Positions 35,430 to 45,645 of a stretch of DNA of 64,000 bases are shown here, in pieces (position 1 is the stretch's first letter; each line of letters opens with the position of its first letter). A program made the position numbers and the translations under genes. The notes beneath the pieces were generated by a model. That model made no database searches and was not told the DNA's origin. It saw nothing but the letters and a program-made list of their open reading frames with translations. The stretch is from Cordia subcordata (taxonomy: Eukaryota > Streptophyta > Magnoliopsida > Boraginales > Cordiaceae): assembly GCA_028554755.1 (NCBI GenBank), contig JAPTOF010000032.1, forward strand, positions 930,001 to 994,000, given 5' to 3'.

Positions 35430-36935
35430 CTTTATCACGAATCTTTACATCAAACTCTTGGAGGAGGAGCATCTGCCTAATCAAGCAGGGCTTAAACTCT
35501 TTATTCGCGAACAAATACCTCAAAACTACATAATCAATGTAGACAATCACCTTAGACCCTACAATGTAAGACCTAAACTCATTTAGACAGAAGACTATCA
35601 CTAGAAGTTCCTTTTCTATAATGTATAGTTCTTTTGTGCTTCATCAAGGGTCTTGCTAGCGTAGTACACAACAAGGGGCAATCTATCCCTCATTTGGCCC
35701 AAAATAGCTCCTATAGCGTAATTGGATGCATCACACATAACCTTAAATAAGACACTGTAATTAGGTGGCTTGATGATCGAGAAAAAGGACAATAAGGATT
35801 TAAGCCTATTGAAAGCTTTAACACATTCGTCATGGAACTCAAATGGAATATCCTATGCTAAGAGCCTAAACAAGGGACGCACTATATGGCTAAAATCCAT
35901 AATGAACCTATGGTAGATTCTTGCATGCCTTAGAAGAGATCTAACATCTTTAACACACTTAAGGACAAGCAACTTCTCAATCAATTCTACCTTAGCCGAG
36001 TCAACATGGATGCCACTAGATGAAACTACGTGACCCAAGACTATTTCTCACTGCACCATGAAGTAGGACTTCTCCTAACTCAACAACAAATTTTTCTCCA
36101 TATAATAGTCTAAGACTAATGACAGGTGACTCAAGCACTCATCAAAACTATCACCAAAGACCTAGAAGTCATCCATAAAGATTATAAATGCTTCTCTATC
36201 ATGTCACTAAAAATAGCCATCATACACCTCTGAAATGTCATAGGCCCATTACATTACCAAAGGGCATTCTTTAATAGCCAAAAGTGCTATAGGGACAAGT
36301 AAATGTGGTTTTCTCCTGGTCCTCAAGAAACATGGGGATCTAATTATAACCCGAATAGCCATCGAGAAAGCAATAATAGCTATGCCTAGCTACTCTGTCT
36401 AAAATTTGATCTAGAAAAGCAAAGTTTTTGAGTTGAGCTTCTTATAATCAATAAACTCTTTACCCCATGGGAGTACACGTAGGAATAAGCTTTTCTCTCT
36501 CATTCTTTACAACAGTGATCCCGAACTTCTTAGGGACCACTTGGATCAGGCTAACCCACTTGTTATTGAAGATTGGATAGATAATGACTGCATCTAAAAG
36601 CTTATTGATTTCTTTCTCAATAACCTCGCTCATGTACGGGTTTAGCCTCCTTTGCATTTCCTTAGAAGAAATGGCTGCATCCTCAAGATAAATACAATGC
36701 ATGCAAACTAAAGAGTCTATGCCTCTCAAATCATCAATCTTCCACCTTATGGCCTTCTTATGTTTCTTACGAACTTCTTAGAGACGCTCCTCATGCTCAC
36801 GAAAAAGATTAGAAGCTATGATCATCAGAAGGGTCTCACTAGGGCCAAAGAAAGCATATTTCAAATGCTCAAGAAGGGATTTGAGCTTTAAAGATGGACT
36901 AGGTTCAACCAAGAGGGACTGAACCTTAATATTAT
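35430..36935 (-). pseudogene. Reverse transcriptase and RNase H of element F, broken
   Basis: RT N-terminal block at 36460-36729, thumb at 35853-36038, RNase H between 35430 and 35840 in shifted frames. The catalytic FMDD aspartates are kept (36168-36176) but are followed one codon later by a TAG at 36162-36164. Inactive. Confidence 0.75.
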
Positions 36936-37318
36936 CAACATAGACAAACACTAGAATCAAGACTAGAAAGAATAACCTCAAGCGACTTATTAATCGAAGA
37001 ATCCTCAACTAACGATGTGGAAGCTACAAGTTTCTGCTCTAAGGTCTCCAAATCAAAGCTAAACAACAAATCCTCAAATTTTCTCAAATCCTCTCCATCG
37101 GTCATAGTCTTCTCTACAAAGTCCTCAACGCATGAATCGATAACATCAACCTTAAAGCACTCTTCTCTATTTTTCTTTCCTCCTCCACTAGCTCTATTCA
37201 TTGCCTTGGAAACCTTCATAGTAGGCCTCAAACTCCCAAATTTCATCCCAAATAACCCCGACATACAATGAATAATGGCATCTACAGTAGGAAAGAAGAG
37301 GCGACCTAAAAGGACAGG
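36935..37318 (-). pseudogene. Protease C-terminal part and linker, element F
   Basis: The open piece 36935-37264 has FGMKFGSLRPTMKVSKAMNR, homologous to the post-protease linker of A and G. The LGR-type block lies at the very edge, near 37300. The active-site segment is missing because the element ends here. Confidence 0.65.
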
Positions 37319-37338
37319 CCATTGGTACTTTTGAACCC

Positions 37339-38103
37339 ATGTCTAGAGCCCCATATCCTCAAGTGTTGGAGAGATCGAAAGCTACTAAGGATTTTAAGGT
37401 CTTCAAAATTTTGGAGCACTTGAAAGATTTGAAAGTCAATCTTCCTTTGGTAGATGCTATTCTTTCTATTCCTACTTACTCTAAATTTTTCAAAGATCTT
37501 TGCACGCGTAAGCGTAGCATTTCTAGCATGCCTAAAAAGGTGAAGCTAATTGAAAAGGTCAGTAGCATTTGTACCTCTGGCCTTCCGCCCAAATTAAGTG
37601 ACTCAAGGGCTTTTACCATACCGTGTCATATTTGAGAAACCATCATCAATCATGCTCTTCTTGACCTAGATTCTAGTGTCAATCTGATCCCTTATTCTGT
37701 CTATCAACAATTAAACATAGGTACTTTTTCTTGTACTCATGTTACCTTGTAGCTAGCTGATAGGTCTGAACATCGACTGACGGGCATTTGTGAAGATGTG
37801 ATGATGCAGGTTGGAAAGTTTGTTTATCCTGTTGACTTCATTGTGTTAGATATGGACTCTGGCTGTGACACTAGGCTTGCTACCCCTATTCTTTTAGGGC
37901 GTCCTTTCCTTGCTACTACTGATGCAGTCATTTACTGCAAGTTTGGGATGTTAGGTGTCAAATTCGGTAATTTAAGGTCTACAATGAAAGTAGCTGAGGC
38001 AGCAAATAAGTTGAAGTTGAGTGACGAAGAGGAAGAATGTTTGATGATTGACTCAATGGATAGATGTATGTGTAAGAGATCATATTATAGAAACAATGGT
38101 TGA
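37339..38103 (+). pseudogene. Protease region of element G, broken
   Basis: The first open piece, 37339-37635, begins with the linker motif PYPQVLERSK and ends at a TGA before the active site. The active-site stretch reads LLDLDSSVNLIPYS: the glycine after Asp-Leu is aspartate. The second piece, 37798-38103, carries VDFIVLDMD and ILLGRPFLATTDAVIYCK. The role would be maturation of the polyprotein. Two stops and the Gly change argue against activity. Confidence 0.75.
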
Positions 38104-38113
38104 CAATGATTAA

Positions 38114-38970
38114 TTGAAAGAGCTTGAAGCTATGTTAGATAGGTTTGACTTAGGAGCATTTGTGAGAGAATTTGAAGCTTCTCCTTCTTATTTAGTTAAG
38201 TCCATGCCTGTGCAGTTGTTTGAAGTTAATACCTTTGATCTTTTTAATATTTCTAGTACCACCCCTTTTGTTGAGTCTCCTCCAGTCTTGGAGCTCAAAC
38301 CTCTTTCTAATCATTTAAAATATGCATTCTTAGGACCTGATGAAACCCTCCCTATTATTGTAGCTTCTGATTTGTCTAGTGAGAAGGAGGAATGTTTGTT
38401 AGGTGTTCTTAGAGCCCATTAGAAGGCAATAGGATGGACGATCGGTGATTTGAAAAGCATAGACCCTTCTATATGTATGCATAGAATTCATGTTGAGAAG
38501 GGGGCAATACCTTCTAGAGAGATGCAGTAGAGACTGAACCCTAACATGTGTGAAGTAGTGAAAAAGAGGTCATTAGGTTATTGGATGCTGGAATAATCTA
38601 CCCGATCTCTGATAGTGAATGGGTTAGTCCCGTACAGGTAGTTCCGAAGAGGATTGGGATTACAGTTGTAGAGAAGGAAAAGGGTGAGTAGATTCCTACT
38701 TGTACTCCTTCAAGTTGGAGAGTTTGTATTGATTACAGAAAGCTTAACTCAGAGACAAGAAAGGATCATTTCCCGTTACCTTTCCTAGACCAGATTTTGG
38801 ATAGGGTAGCTGGCCATGTCTATTATTGTTTTTTGGATGGGTATTCTGGGTATAACCAAATCCCTTTGTATCCTCAAGATCAAGAAAAGACCACGTTCAC
38901 ATGCCCCTATGGTACTTTTGCCTATAGGAGAATGCCTTTTGGTCTTTGAAATGCTCCGGCCATATTTCAA
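38114..38970 (+). pseudogene. Linker and N-terminal reverse transcriptase, element G
   Basis: 38114-38422 is the protease-RT linker. RT proper follows, with family blocks around 38600-38660 (WVSPVQVVPKR) and the first catalytic aspartate in CFLDGYSGYNQI near 38830. Lesions: TAG near 38420, TAG near 38528, a frameshift near 38567, TAG near 38690 and TGA near 38947 at a position that is normally a cysteine codon. The fragment leads directly into the open frame at 38980. Confidence 0.75.
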
Positions 38971-38979
38971 AGATGCATA

Positions 38980-39849
38980 ATGGCGATCTTTAGCGATATG
39001 ATTGGGAAATATCTAGAGATTTTCATGGATGATGTCTCAATTTTTAGAGCAAGTTGTGATAAATGTCTGGAGCATCTATTGCTAGTTTTGGATCGATGTG
39101 TAAAGAAGAATTTGGTGCTTAATTGGGAGATATCTCATTTTATGGTTAAGAAAGGGATAGTTATGGGTCACATTGTTTCTGCCAAAGGCATTCGGGTAGA
39201 CCTCGCTAAGGTTGAGCTTATAGAAAAACTGCCAGCTCCCAAGCATGTCAAAGACATTAGATCTTTTCTCGGACACGCAGGTTTCTATAAGTGCTTCATT
39301 AAGGATTTCAGCCGTGTAACCTGTCTTCTGTCTAGGCTTCTTGCACAAGACGTTCCTTTCATCTTTAATGATGAATGCAGCAAAGCCTTTAAGAGCTTGA
39401 AATCCTTGTTATCATCTTCTCCAATTATTCAGCCTCCCGATTATGGTCTGCCATTTGAAATCATATGTGATGCTTCAGATTTTACGGTAGGTACAGTGTT
39501 AGGGCAAAGGAAGGGGAAGTTGCCCTATGTAATTTACTACGCCAGCAAGACTCTGGATGATGCCCAGAGAAACTACACTACTATTGAGAAGGAATTGTTG
39601 GCTGTAGTGTTTGCTTTGGACAAATTTCATCCTTACATCCTCGGTTCTCAAGTCATAGTCTATTTTGATCATGCAGCTTTACGCTATCTTCTTTCGAAAC
39701 ATGACTCGGAACCCCATCTAATTTGTTGGATGATGCTTCTTCAAGAGTTCGATGTGGAAATACCAAATAAAAAAGGTAAAGAGAACTCTGTAGCTGGCCA
39801 TCTTTCCCGATTAGTTCATCACTCTTCTAATGACCGCATTACTTTTTGA
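38980..39849 (+). CDS. Reverse transcriptase palm/thumb and RNase H, element G (289-codon open frame)
   Basis: Open from an internal Met after the last RT stop. Residues 15-18 are FMDD, the intact RT catalytic box. A thumb and connection region follows (SAKGIRVDLAKVELIEKLP). The RNase H domain starts near residue 160 with CDASDFT, then EKELLAVVFAL (Glu) and DHAALRYLL (Asp). The last catalytic aspartate, normally in ADHLSRL, is glycine at residue 273 (39796-39798). The frame is an ORF fragment of pol, not a gene of its own, because its start is internal. RT chemistry would be possible but RNase H is probably dead. Confidence 0.75.
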   Translation: MAIFSDMIGKYLEIFMDDVSIFRASCDKCLEHLLLVLDRCVKKNLVLNWEISHFMVKKGIVMGHIVSAKGIRVDLAKVELIEKLPAPKHVKDIRSFLGHAGFYKCFIKDFSRVTCLLSRLLAQDVPFIFNDECSKAFKSLKSLLSSSPIIQPPDYGLPFEIICDASDFTVGTVLGQRKGKLPYVIYYASKTLDDAQRNYTTIEKELLAVVFALDKFHPYILGSQVIVYFDHAALRYLLSKHDSEPHLICWMMLLQEFDVEIPNKKGKENSVAGHLSRLVHHSSNDRITF

Positions 39850-40083
39850 CTCTTTTCCAAATAAGCAATTATTTGCTCTTTCTCATATCACATCGTCGTT
39901 TGCCCTCATTGTGAATTTCCTTGTTACTAGTCAATTCCCTTCCCATTAGGAGAAGAGAGAAAAAGATAGGTTTCATGCTCAGGCCCGATATTTTTTTGGG
40001 AAAACCTCTATCTCTTTAAGATTTGTGCTGACCAAGTAATTTAGCAATGTATTCCTAAGAATGAGTTTGAGAATCTTCTTAAC

Positions 40084-41115
40084 ATGTGTCATGGTGAAGG
40101 GTATGGAAGACACTTTAGTGGGAAGAAAACAACTCATAAAGTTCTTCAGAGTGGCTTCTTTTGGCCAACTCTTTTCCAAGATGCTAAAAAATTCTATAAG
40201 AGGTGTATTAGATGTCAACAGTTCGGGTCTATTTCGAGAAGAGATATGATGCCCCTATCCCCGATTTTAGTTTGCGAATTATTTGACGTTTGGGGCATAG
40301 ATTTCATGGGCCCTTTTCCACCATCCTTTGGCTATTTGTACATTTTAGTGGCTGTAGACTATGTGTCAAAAAGGGTTGAGGCAATCCCCAGAAGCACGAA
40401 TGACCATAGAATTATGGTTAGGTTTGTTAGGGAGAATATTTTCTCTAGGTTTCGGGTCCCTCGTGTCTTGATTAATGATGGAGGTCAGCATTTTTGTCAC
40501 AGGACACTTGAGGCACTGCTTAGGAAGTATCCAGTTGCGTATAAGATAGCCACACCATATTATCCACAAACTAGTGGACAGGTGGAAGTTTCAAATGGGG
40601 AGATAAAGTCCATTATGGGGAAGACTGTCAGACTTGATTGTAAGGATTGGTCATGTAGATTAAGTGATACATTATGGTCCGACCGTATAGCATTTAAGAT
40701 GCCCATTGACATGTCTCTATACAGATTAGTGCATAGTAAGGCATGCCATTTACATGTTAAATTGGAGCATAGAGCTTATTGGGCTACCAAAGCCCTAAAT
40801 TTTGATTTGTCTAAGGCAGGTGAAAGCCGAAAGCTTGGTTTAGCCAAGCTAAAAGAACTCAAGTTCGAGGCATATGAAAATGCCAAACTCTACAAAGATA
40901 GGATGAAAAGAATGCATGATAGGCACATCCTTAGGAAAAATTTCTCTCCTACTAACAGGGTTTGGCTGATTAATTCCAAACTTAAGTTTTTTCCAGGTAA
41001 ACTTAAGACTCGGTGGGAAGGTTCATATGAAGTCATTGAAGCATACCCGTTCGGGGCAGTGAAGATTAGGGATATGAAATATGGCTGTGAAGTAATCGTG
41101 AATGGCCATGACTGA
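40084..41115 (+). CDS. Integrase of element G (343-codon open frame)
   Basis: Zinc-binding residues are H3, H10, C41, C44, followed by the catalytic core with D73 (WGIDFMGPF), D132 (LINDGGQHF) and E168 (GQVEVSNG), i.e. the exact D-x35-E spacing. The C-terminal part has LEHRAYWATKALNFD, KLYKDRMKRMHDRHIL and the GPY/F-like YEVIEAYPFGAVKI region. No chromodomain follows. All catalytic and zinc ligands are present, which makes this the best preserved protein in the window. It is cut off from RT by stops between 39850 and 40083, and the true N-terminus of integrase lies there in another frame. Expression as an independent protein is doubtful. Confidence 0.8.
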   Translation: MCHGEGYGRHFSGKKTTHKVLQSGFFWPTLFQDAKKFYKRCIRCQQFGSISRRDMMPLSPILVCELFDVWGIDFMGPFPPSFGYLYILVAVDYVSKRVEAIPRSTNDHRIMVRFVRENIFSRFRVPRVLINDGGQHFCHRTLEALLRKYPVAYKIATPYYPQTSGQVEVSNGEIKSIMGKTVRLDCKDWSCRLSDTLWSDRIAFKMPIDMSLYRLVHSKACHLHVKLEHRAYWATKALNFDLSKAGESRKLGLAKLKELKFEAYENAKLYKDRMKRMHDRHILRKNFSPTNRVWLINSKLKFFPGKLKTRWEGSYEVIEAYPFGAVKIRDMKYGCEVIVNGHD

Positions 41116-42723
41116 AGCATGCATTTGAGCCAGGATCATCAATGACTGGTGTGGAATCTATAAAGCTTCAAGACCCTATTTATGAAGAGTGATTATGATA
41201 ATCGCCTGGCTGACGGCGTTGTGGTTAGCGCTACTAAGAGGCAACCTTGGGTTAAATTGATGTTGTTATTCTTTGTGGTTTTATATTTTATTTTTGTTTG
41301 CTTTTCAAAGCTTGAGTGTATGTTCCCCATCAGGTGTAACTCTTTGTTATTTATACACCTAGTTATCATTCGGCAATGCCAACGCGGGAATGCTTGGCTG
41401 AGCTACTAATTTTGTGTCTTGTGAGCGTTGGTATTTTATTTTGGACAGGATTGGTGGCTGGATGACTGATCTTTGGTGTTGAAGGACTTCAAGTGTAAAT
41501 AAGGGAGTATCTTTTCCTATCCCCAATAATTCTTTACGTTTCTCCCCTTCTTGCTTCATATATTTGCTTTGTATTGGTTTGATGGTTTTTACTCCATTTG
41601 CTTGAGGACAAGCAAAATGTAGGTTTAGGGGTGTAAGAGTCCTATTATGCCACTTAAGCATTGGGGGGTACGAGTTTGGTGCATTATAGGCACCATTAGA
41701 ACTATTTATCTCCGTCATGTTCCATATGTTGGCTCCTACAATTAGTTTGTTTTCAATGGCAACAAAAGGGTTATGGTGCGGGGAATGAATAGGAAAAAAA
41801 GGAGGACTTAGTTCTTAGAGGGAACAACCTTTCGAGAATCTATTGGGAAAAGAATTCCATAAGATTTTCCATTGCCGTCACTCCCTTTTTGGTTGGAAAA
41901 AGTGAAAATTAAGGGTTTTTTATATGAGCGTCCAATCCTTGAATAGCTTTCTTACTATTTTTTAGCCCTTTTTTTGTTTTGAATTTGTCTATTGTATTAA
42001 TTCTTTTGTATTTAAAAAAAAAGGAAGAAGAAGAAGAAGCAAAAAAATGTTGAATTCAGAGTAAGAACAAAAAAAGAGAAAAAAAGAAAAGAGAAGAAGA
42101 AAATAATATATATATATATATATATATAAAACAGAAAAAAAGAAGTATGTTGGACAAATGTCAAGGAGACACAAAGTCGACTTGGCAAGTGTTTAGTTTC
42201 AATGATTTGTCATTTAAGATGGTTGGTGAAACCCGAGTTAATAGGTCCCAGGGGGGTTTCTTCCCCTAGTACCCTAAGCCTTAGGTGGTTGGGATGTGCT
42301 AACTCGAAAGTTGGTTACACGAGGGCCCTGCCCATTGAAAATGACAATATGTTACTCTTTTTAGTGTTTGTAAATAAGCCTCTTTACGCATAATAAGAGC
42401 CATGTGATGTATTTTTCTTTGTTGTATTTTCTTTTTGGGCTAAAATGCATGTTTTGGAGACCATTCAAGTTGACAAGACACGGTATATCAATATACCGAG
42501 TGTGTGAGTTAGAATCCTGAAGGGTGTGGTGACTTAAATGAGCTTGGAAATGTCTAGGAGATTTGAGTACTTTTTGATTGAAAGGAAGAATCGGCAAGAA
42601 CTTAGGAATCCTTGGAACGACAAGATTGACCCCTTCTACACCTTTGAGGCAAAAGGAAGGCAACCCAATGCAGTTGGTAACCATTGTGAACAATTTGGAG
42701 ATAGACTGTAGGATAAATCTGCT
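41116..42723 (+). other. 3' UTR of element G
   Basis: Starts with a conserved hydrophobic-coding stretch (41182-41409; region DNRLADGVVVSATKRQPW) that is probably the former C-terminal extension of pol after stops. Then come the upstream hairpin/purine motif (41597-41640), a purine-rich A/G tract (42010-42130) with a (TA)n run at 42106-42127, and the GACACAAAGTC block (42169-42179). Confidence 0.6.
41597..41640 (+). other. Upstream hairpin/purine motif, element G
   Basis: TTGCTTGAGGACAAGCAAAA is an inverted repeat (TTGCTTG/CAAGCAA), followed by TGTAGGTTTAGGGGTGTAAG. It lies about 1.1 kb upstream of the terminal PPT. Confidence 0.65.
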
Positions 42724-42755
42724 TTGGGACAAGCAAGGAGAAGGTTTGGAGGTGT
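42724..42755 (+). other. Polypurine tract, element G
   Basis: TTGGGACAAGCAAGGAGAAGG followed by TTTGGAGGTGT, immediately before the LTR start TGATGTGCC. Confidence 0.8.
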
Positions 42756-44983
42756 TGATGTGCCTTAATTTGAGTGGGTATATTGATGTGATTAGCTTTC
42801 CTTTAGATGGATTCTAGAGCTTTACCAGTATAATTGCATGGTATTTGGTGCATTAAAGTTAATAATATTTGCTTGACAAGGTTTGCATGCTTTAGTGATC
42901 ATTTGAGTCATTCTAAATACACAGAGTGTGTTTTAGCATATTCTAAGTGCCTTGAATGACAAGTAAGTGCTGAGATTGAGTCTGAGCAAATTTTGGTGCA
43001 TATGCATGTCCTAAGATTCAACTAGTGCAGTATTAGATTAGATTTTAGATTTAATTTACCTAAGTAAGTTAAGTAAGTATGTAAGATAATATAGGAATAA
43101 ATATAGTAGTTTATTTGCTTACTTTATATAGTAGGATATTAGTATATTAATTTAGTGCATTTTATTGGTTTATATAATCATAATAGGTACTAGTAATTTA
43201 GTATATGTATCAATATTTTTTATTATAATTTCAACACATTATTTGTATTAGTTAAACTGTTCTCTCGTGCCAAGCACCAAACTATTCAATAAATCAGTCC
43301 AAAAGCCATGCATGTGCATCTTATCTTATCTCTACTTTCAAGTTCGAATTCAAAAAAAAGTGCAACAACTTCTGGATTGGTTTTTAGCAACAAGAGAAGT
43401 TCAAATTCAAAGGAAAAAGAAGGAGAAAAGGGCTAGCCTCCTGGGGATAGGGGTTGTTCAGATCTTTCAGCACATTGTTGGCACCTAAAAGAGAGAAAGC
43501 TTGACCAGAATTAGCTTAAAAAGACTACTGCGCTTGTGTATTAAAGAGAGTAAGCTCGTCCAAAAAAAGTGGCTTTATTCCTCTCTCGTATATTCCCTAA
43601 AACACTTAGGAATAATTGAAGAAAAAAAATCTGCCGGAAGCAACATGTCGTTTTCTCTGTGACAGGAACGACACTAAAGAAGTCCAGCAGCTTGCTTGTT
43701 CGTGTTTCGGGCTGGACAGAGGCGTTGCAGGTGAAGGGAGCATCCCTTGATGCATGTCCTTGGCTATTCTTATTGCTGCAGGAACAAACACGAAGCTGTG
43801 TTTGAATAGCCTTCCGTCGACGACGCATGCGAGTTGAAGACAGAAACCAGTGATACTGTGTTCAGACTACTTCTAGCCGATCAGGGACGAGAAGGATTGT
43901 TCGTGGCCAGCAGAAGAAACTAGCATGAAGCTGTGTTTGATTGGCTCTCTGTCGATGACTTGCAGGTGGCAGATTCGAGCCGAAGTTGCTTCGCATGGCC
44001 GAAAGGGAAATATTGCACTCGGGTTTGCATTTCCTCGCATTAATGTTTGCTTAATTTCATACAGGTAAATCATGCTTGATTTGTAGCACAATTTAAACAC
44101 TTTTCTATTAAGGCTTTGAATGATAGTTACTTAATATTCTTGCACGAAAATGATTTGAAGTTGGGTTGGTTTGTTAAATGTTTGATCTATCTTCTATTAA
44201 AAGCAAAAGCTCAAAGTATGCATGATTTGATTCCTTGCTTATGATTGCTTCGAATAACTTATGAATCTGAAGAAGTGAAAATATATTAGGAGTAAATGCA
44301 TGCGAGAGGATTGAACAATAATTTGAAATCTTGTGTTTGAACTATGACATTAACCTTTAACTTTAAACTCAGCTAAAAAGGTAATCGGCATAGTCTAACT
44401 GAGCTTAGGAAGGTGACTCTTAGCTTTAAATCCAGTTAATGAATTAACTGCTAAGTTAGATTGGCATCAATCCTCCATAAGAATCTAAAAAGTCAACAAG
44501 AATCCTAATTAACCATTAGGACCACGCTATGCTTTAGGCGGGCCAGTTAAGGATAGTTTCGCACGGAGGTTACTAGGGTAATTTGTTGATTACTTGATTC
44601 CAAGTTTGAAAGAACTAACATATCCATTAAACTCCAGTTCAAGCTTTCATAGAAAGTGTGAGAATGGGCTATAGTCAAGTATGTGTCACCTTAATTTTTT
44701 CATTAATTGTTTAGTCCTTTTGGTTGATTTGAGAAATAGCATTATTTCTTGTTTCATTAGAATTTCTGTGTTAGTGACTTGTTATCACACTTAGGTAATT
44801 TCTCGTTTAATCTTCAAGAGAAAATTCAAGTTGCATTACCAACTCTGGAGCATATTAATTTATAGGGTTTTAATCTGAGTTTAGCCTTCTTGTGGAAATA
44901 ACGACCATGTACTTGCACATTGCACTACGTACGATCCGTGCACTTACGGGCACTTCTAGGGTTTATACCGTGGAAAACGAACA
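42756..44983 (+). repeat. 3' LTR of element G (2228 bp)
   Basis: Begins TGATGTGCC and ends GAACA, where homology to element J gag (cttccttaacccc) begins. The last 250 bp (TTAGCCTTCTTGTGGAAATAACGACC, TGCACTACGTACGATCCGTG) correspond to the 3' LTR ends of the family. The middle (43260-44050) differs from all other LTRs here and is richer in GC, so this is a separate subfamily or contains an insert. Confidence 0.7.
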
Positions 44984-44988
44984 CTTCC

Positions 44989-45303
44989 TTAACCCCGAAC
45001 ATGGATAGCCAAGTTAGGCTCGAATGCACTGCACAGGAAGAATTGCCTAAGTGTTAGCTCATCATCTATGGGTGATTCCAGCCTAAGGAGTTCTTGCTTA
45101 AAATGCTCTTGGGCTTGAGGAGGCCCATGGTGCTCATGTAGGGGAACGAGATTTACAGGGGGAATAGGAGGAGAAACAGAAGGATTAATGAGATTAGCCA
45201 TCTCACCTAGAAGATCACCTAAATTCCTAATATGGTGCGCTATCTTATCAGCTTTGGGATTAAACAGAACTAGGCGATTCCTAAAGAAATGCCTATCAAG
45301 CAC
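44989..45303 (-). pseudogene. Gag N-terminal fragment, element J
   Basis: 104 codons from a Met at 45303: FFRNRLVLFNPKADKIAHHIRNLGDLL, a Pro-rich stretch, HEHHGPPQAQEHFKQELLR, and DDELTLRQFFLCSAFEPNLAIHV, matching the gag starts of A (8493-8747) and H (49711-49950). It ends where LTR G was inserted. Confidence 0.75.
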
Positions 45304-45620
45304 ATAATGCTACTCTACTCTCTGGCCATTTCAACCCCCCAAACTTCAAAGTTTCCTAAATTTACAATAAATAAAGCTACAAACCTATCAACTACTAAAA
45401 ACAAAAGAAAAGCAACATGAAATAAGCAAACTCAACCAACAAGCTAAACTAAGAAAAAAAAACAAACACAAAGTAGCAAGCTAACTAAACAAAAGCAAAG
45501 TAAACTAATGGAAATCAAGATAGCAAACTATGAAGGCAAACAATCAAAATTGAGCAAGAAAAGGAAATAAAAAAAGCAACTAACCAAAACACACAAGCAA
45601 AGAAATCAAACTAACCATGC
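45304..45620 (-). other. Untranslated leader of element J
   Basis: AT-rich, with plus-strand AAGCAAAC/AAACTAA runs as in the A leader. No gene. Confidence 0.5.
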
Positions 45621-45639
45621 CTCCCCGGCAACGGTGCTA
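45621..45639 (-). other. tRNA-Asp primer-binding site, element J
   Basis: The plus strand matches the tRNA-Asp 3' end at 16 of 18 positions, both mismatches being C to T. Spacer AGTTCT (sense) to the LTR edge ACATCA. Confidence 0.85.
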
Positions 45640-45645
45640 AGAACT

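Larger units (their letters stand above)
32594..37318 (-). mobile_element. Element F: internal 3' half of a gypsy element
   Basis: From the PPT (32594-32630) rightwards it contains a 3' UTR, integrase, RNase H, RT and the end of protease, on the minus strand, with its 3' LTR at 28916-32593. It stops near 37318 within protease, where plus-strand element G begins. Gag, PBS and 5' LTR are missing. Confidence 0.75.
37318..44983 (+). mobile_element. Element G: plus-strand gypsy element, 5' truncated, longest open frames
   Basis: Starts at the gag-protease linker and continues through protease, RT/RNase H, integrase, 3' UTR with two hairpin/purine motifs, PPT (42724-42755) and a 3' LTR (42756-44983) that ends exactly in ACA next to element J gag. 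Gag, PBS and 5' LTR are lost at the junction with F. It has fewer lesions than A, C or F, but still several. Confidence 0.8.

Noticed and set aside
39082..39348. Minus-strand frame of 88 codons within RT
   Set aside because: It is a shadow of the RT/RNase H frame on the plus strand.
41182..41409. 75-codon frame with a hydrophobic segment, possibly an env-like protein
   Set aside because: It is too short, follows stops after integrase, and equivalents in A and F are just the pol C-terminal/3' UTR stretch. No env-like gene with signal peptide and transmembrane pair is seen in any copy.
42361..42732. 123-codon minus-strand frame
   Set aside because: It is antisense to the 3' UTR and polypurine tract of element G; no similarity recognised.
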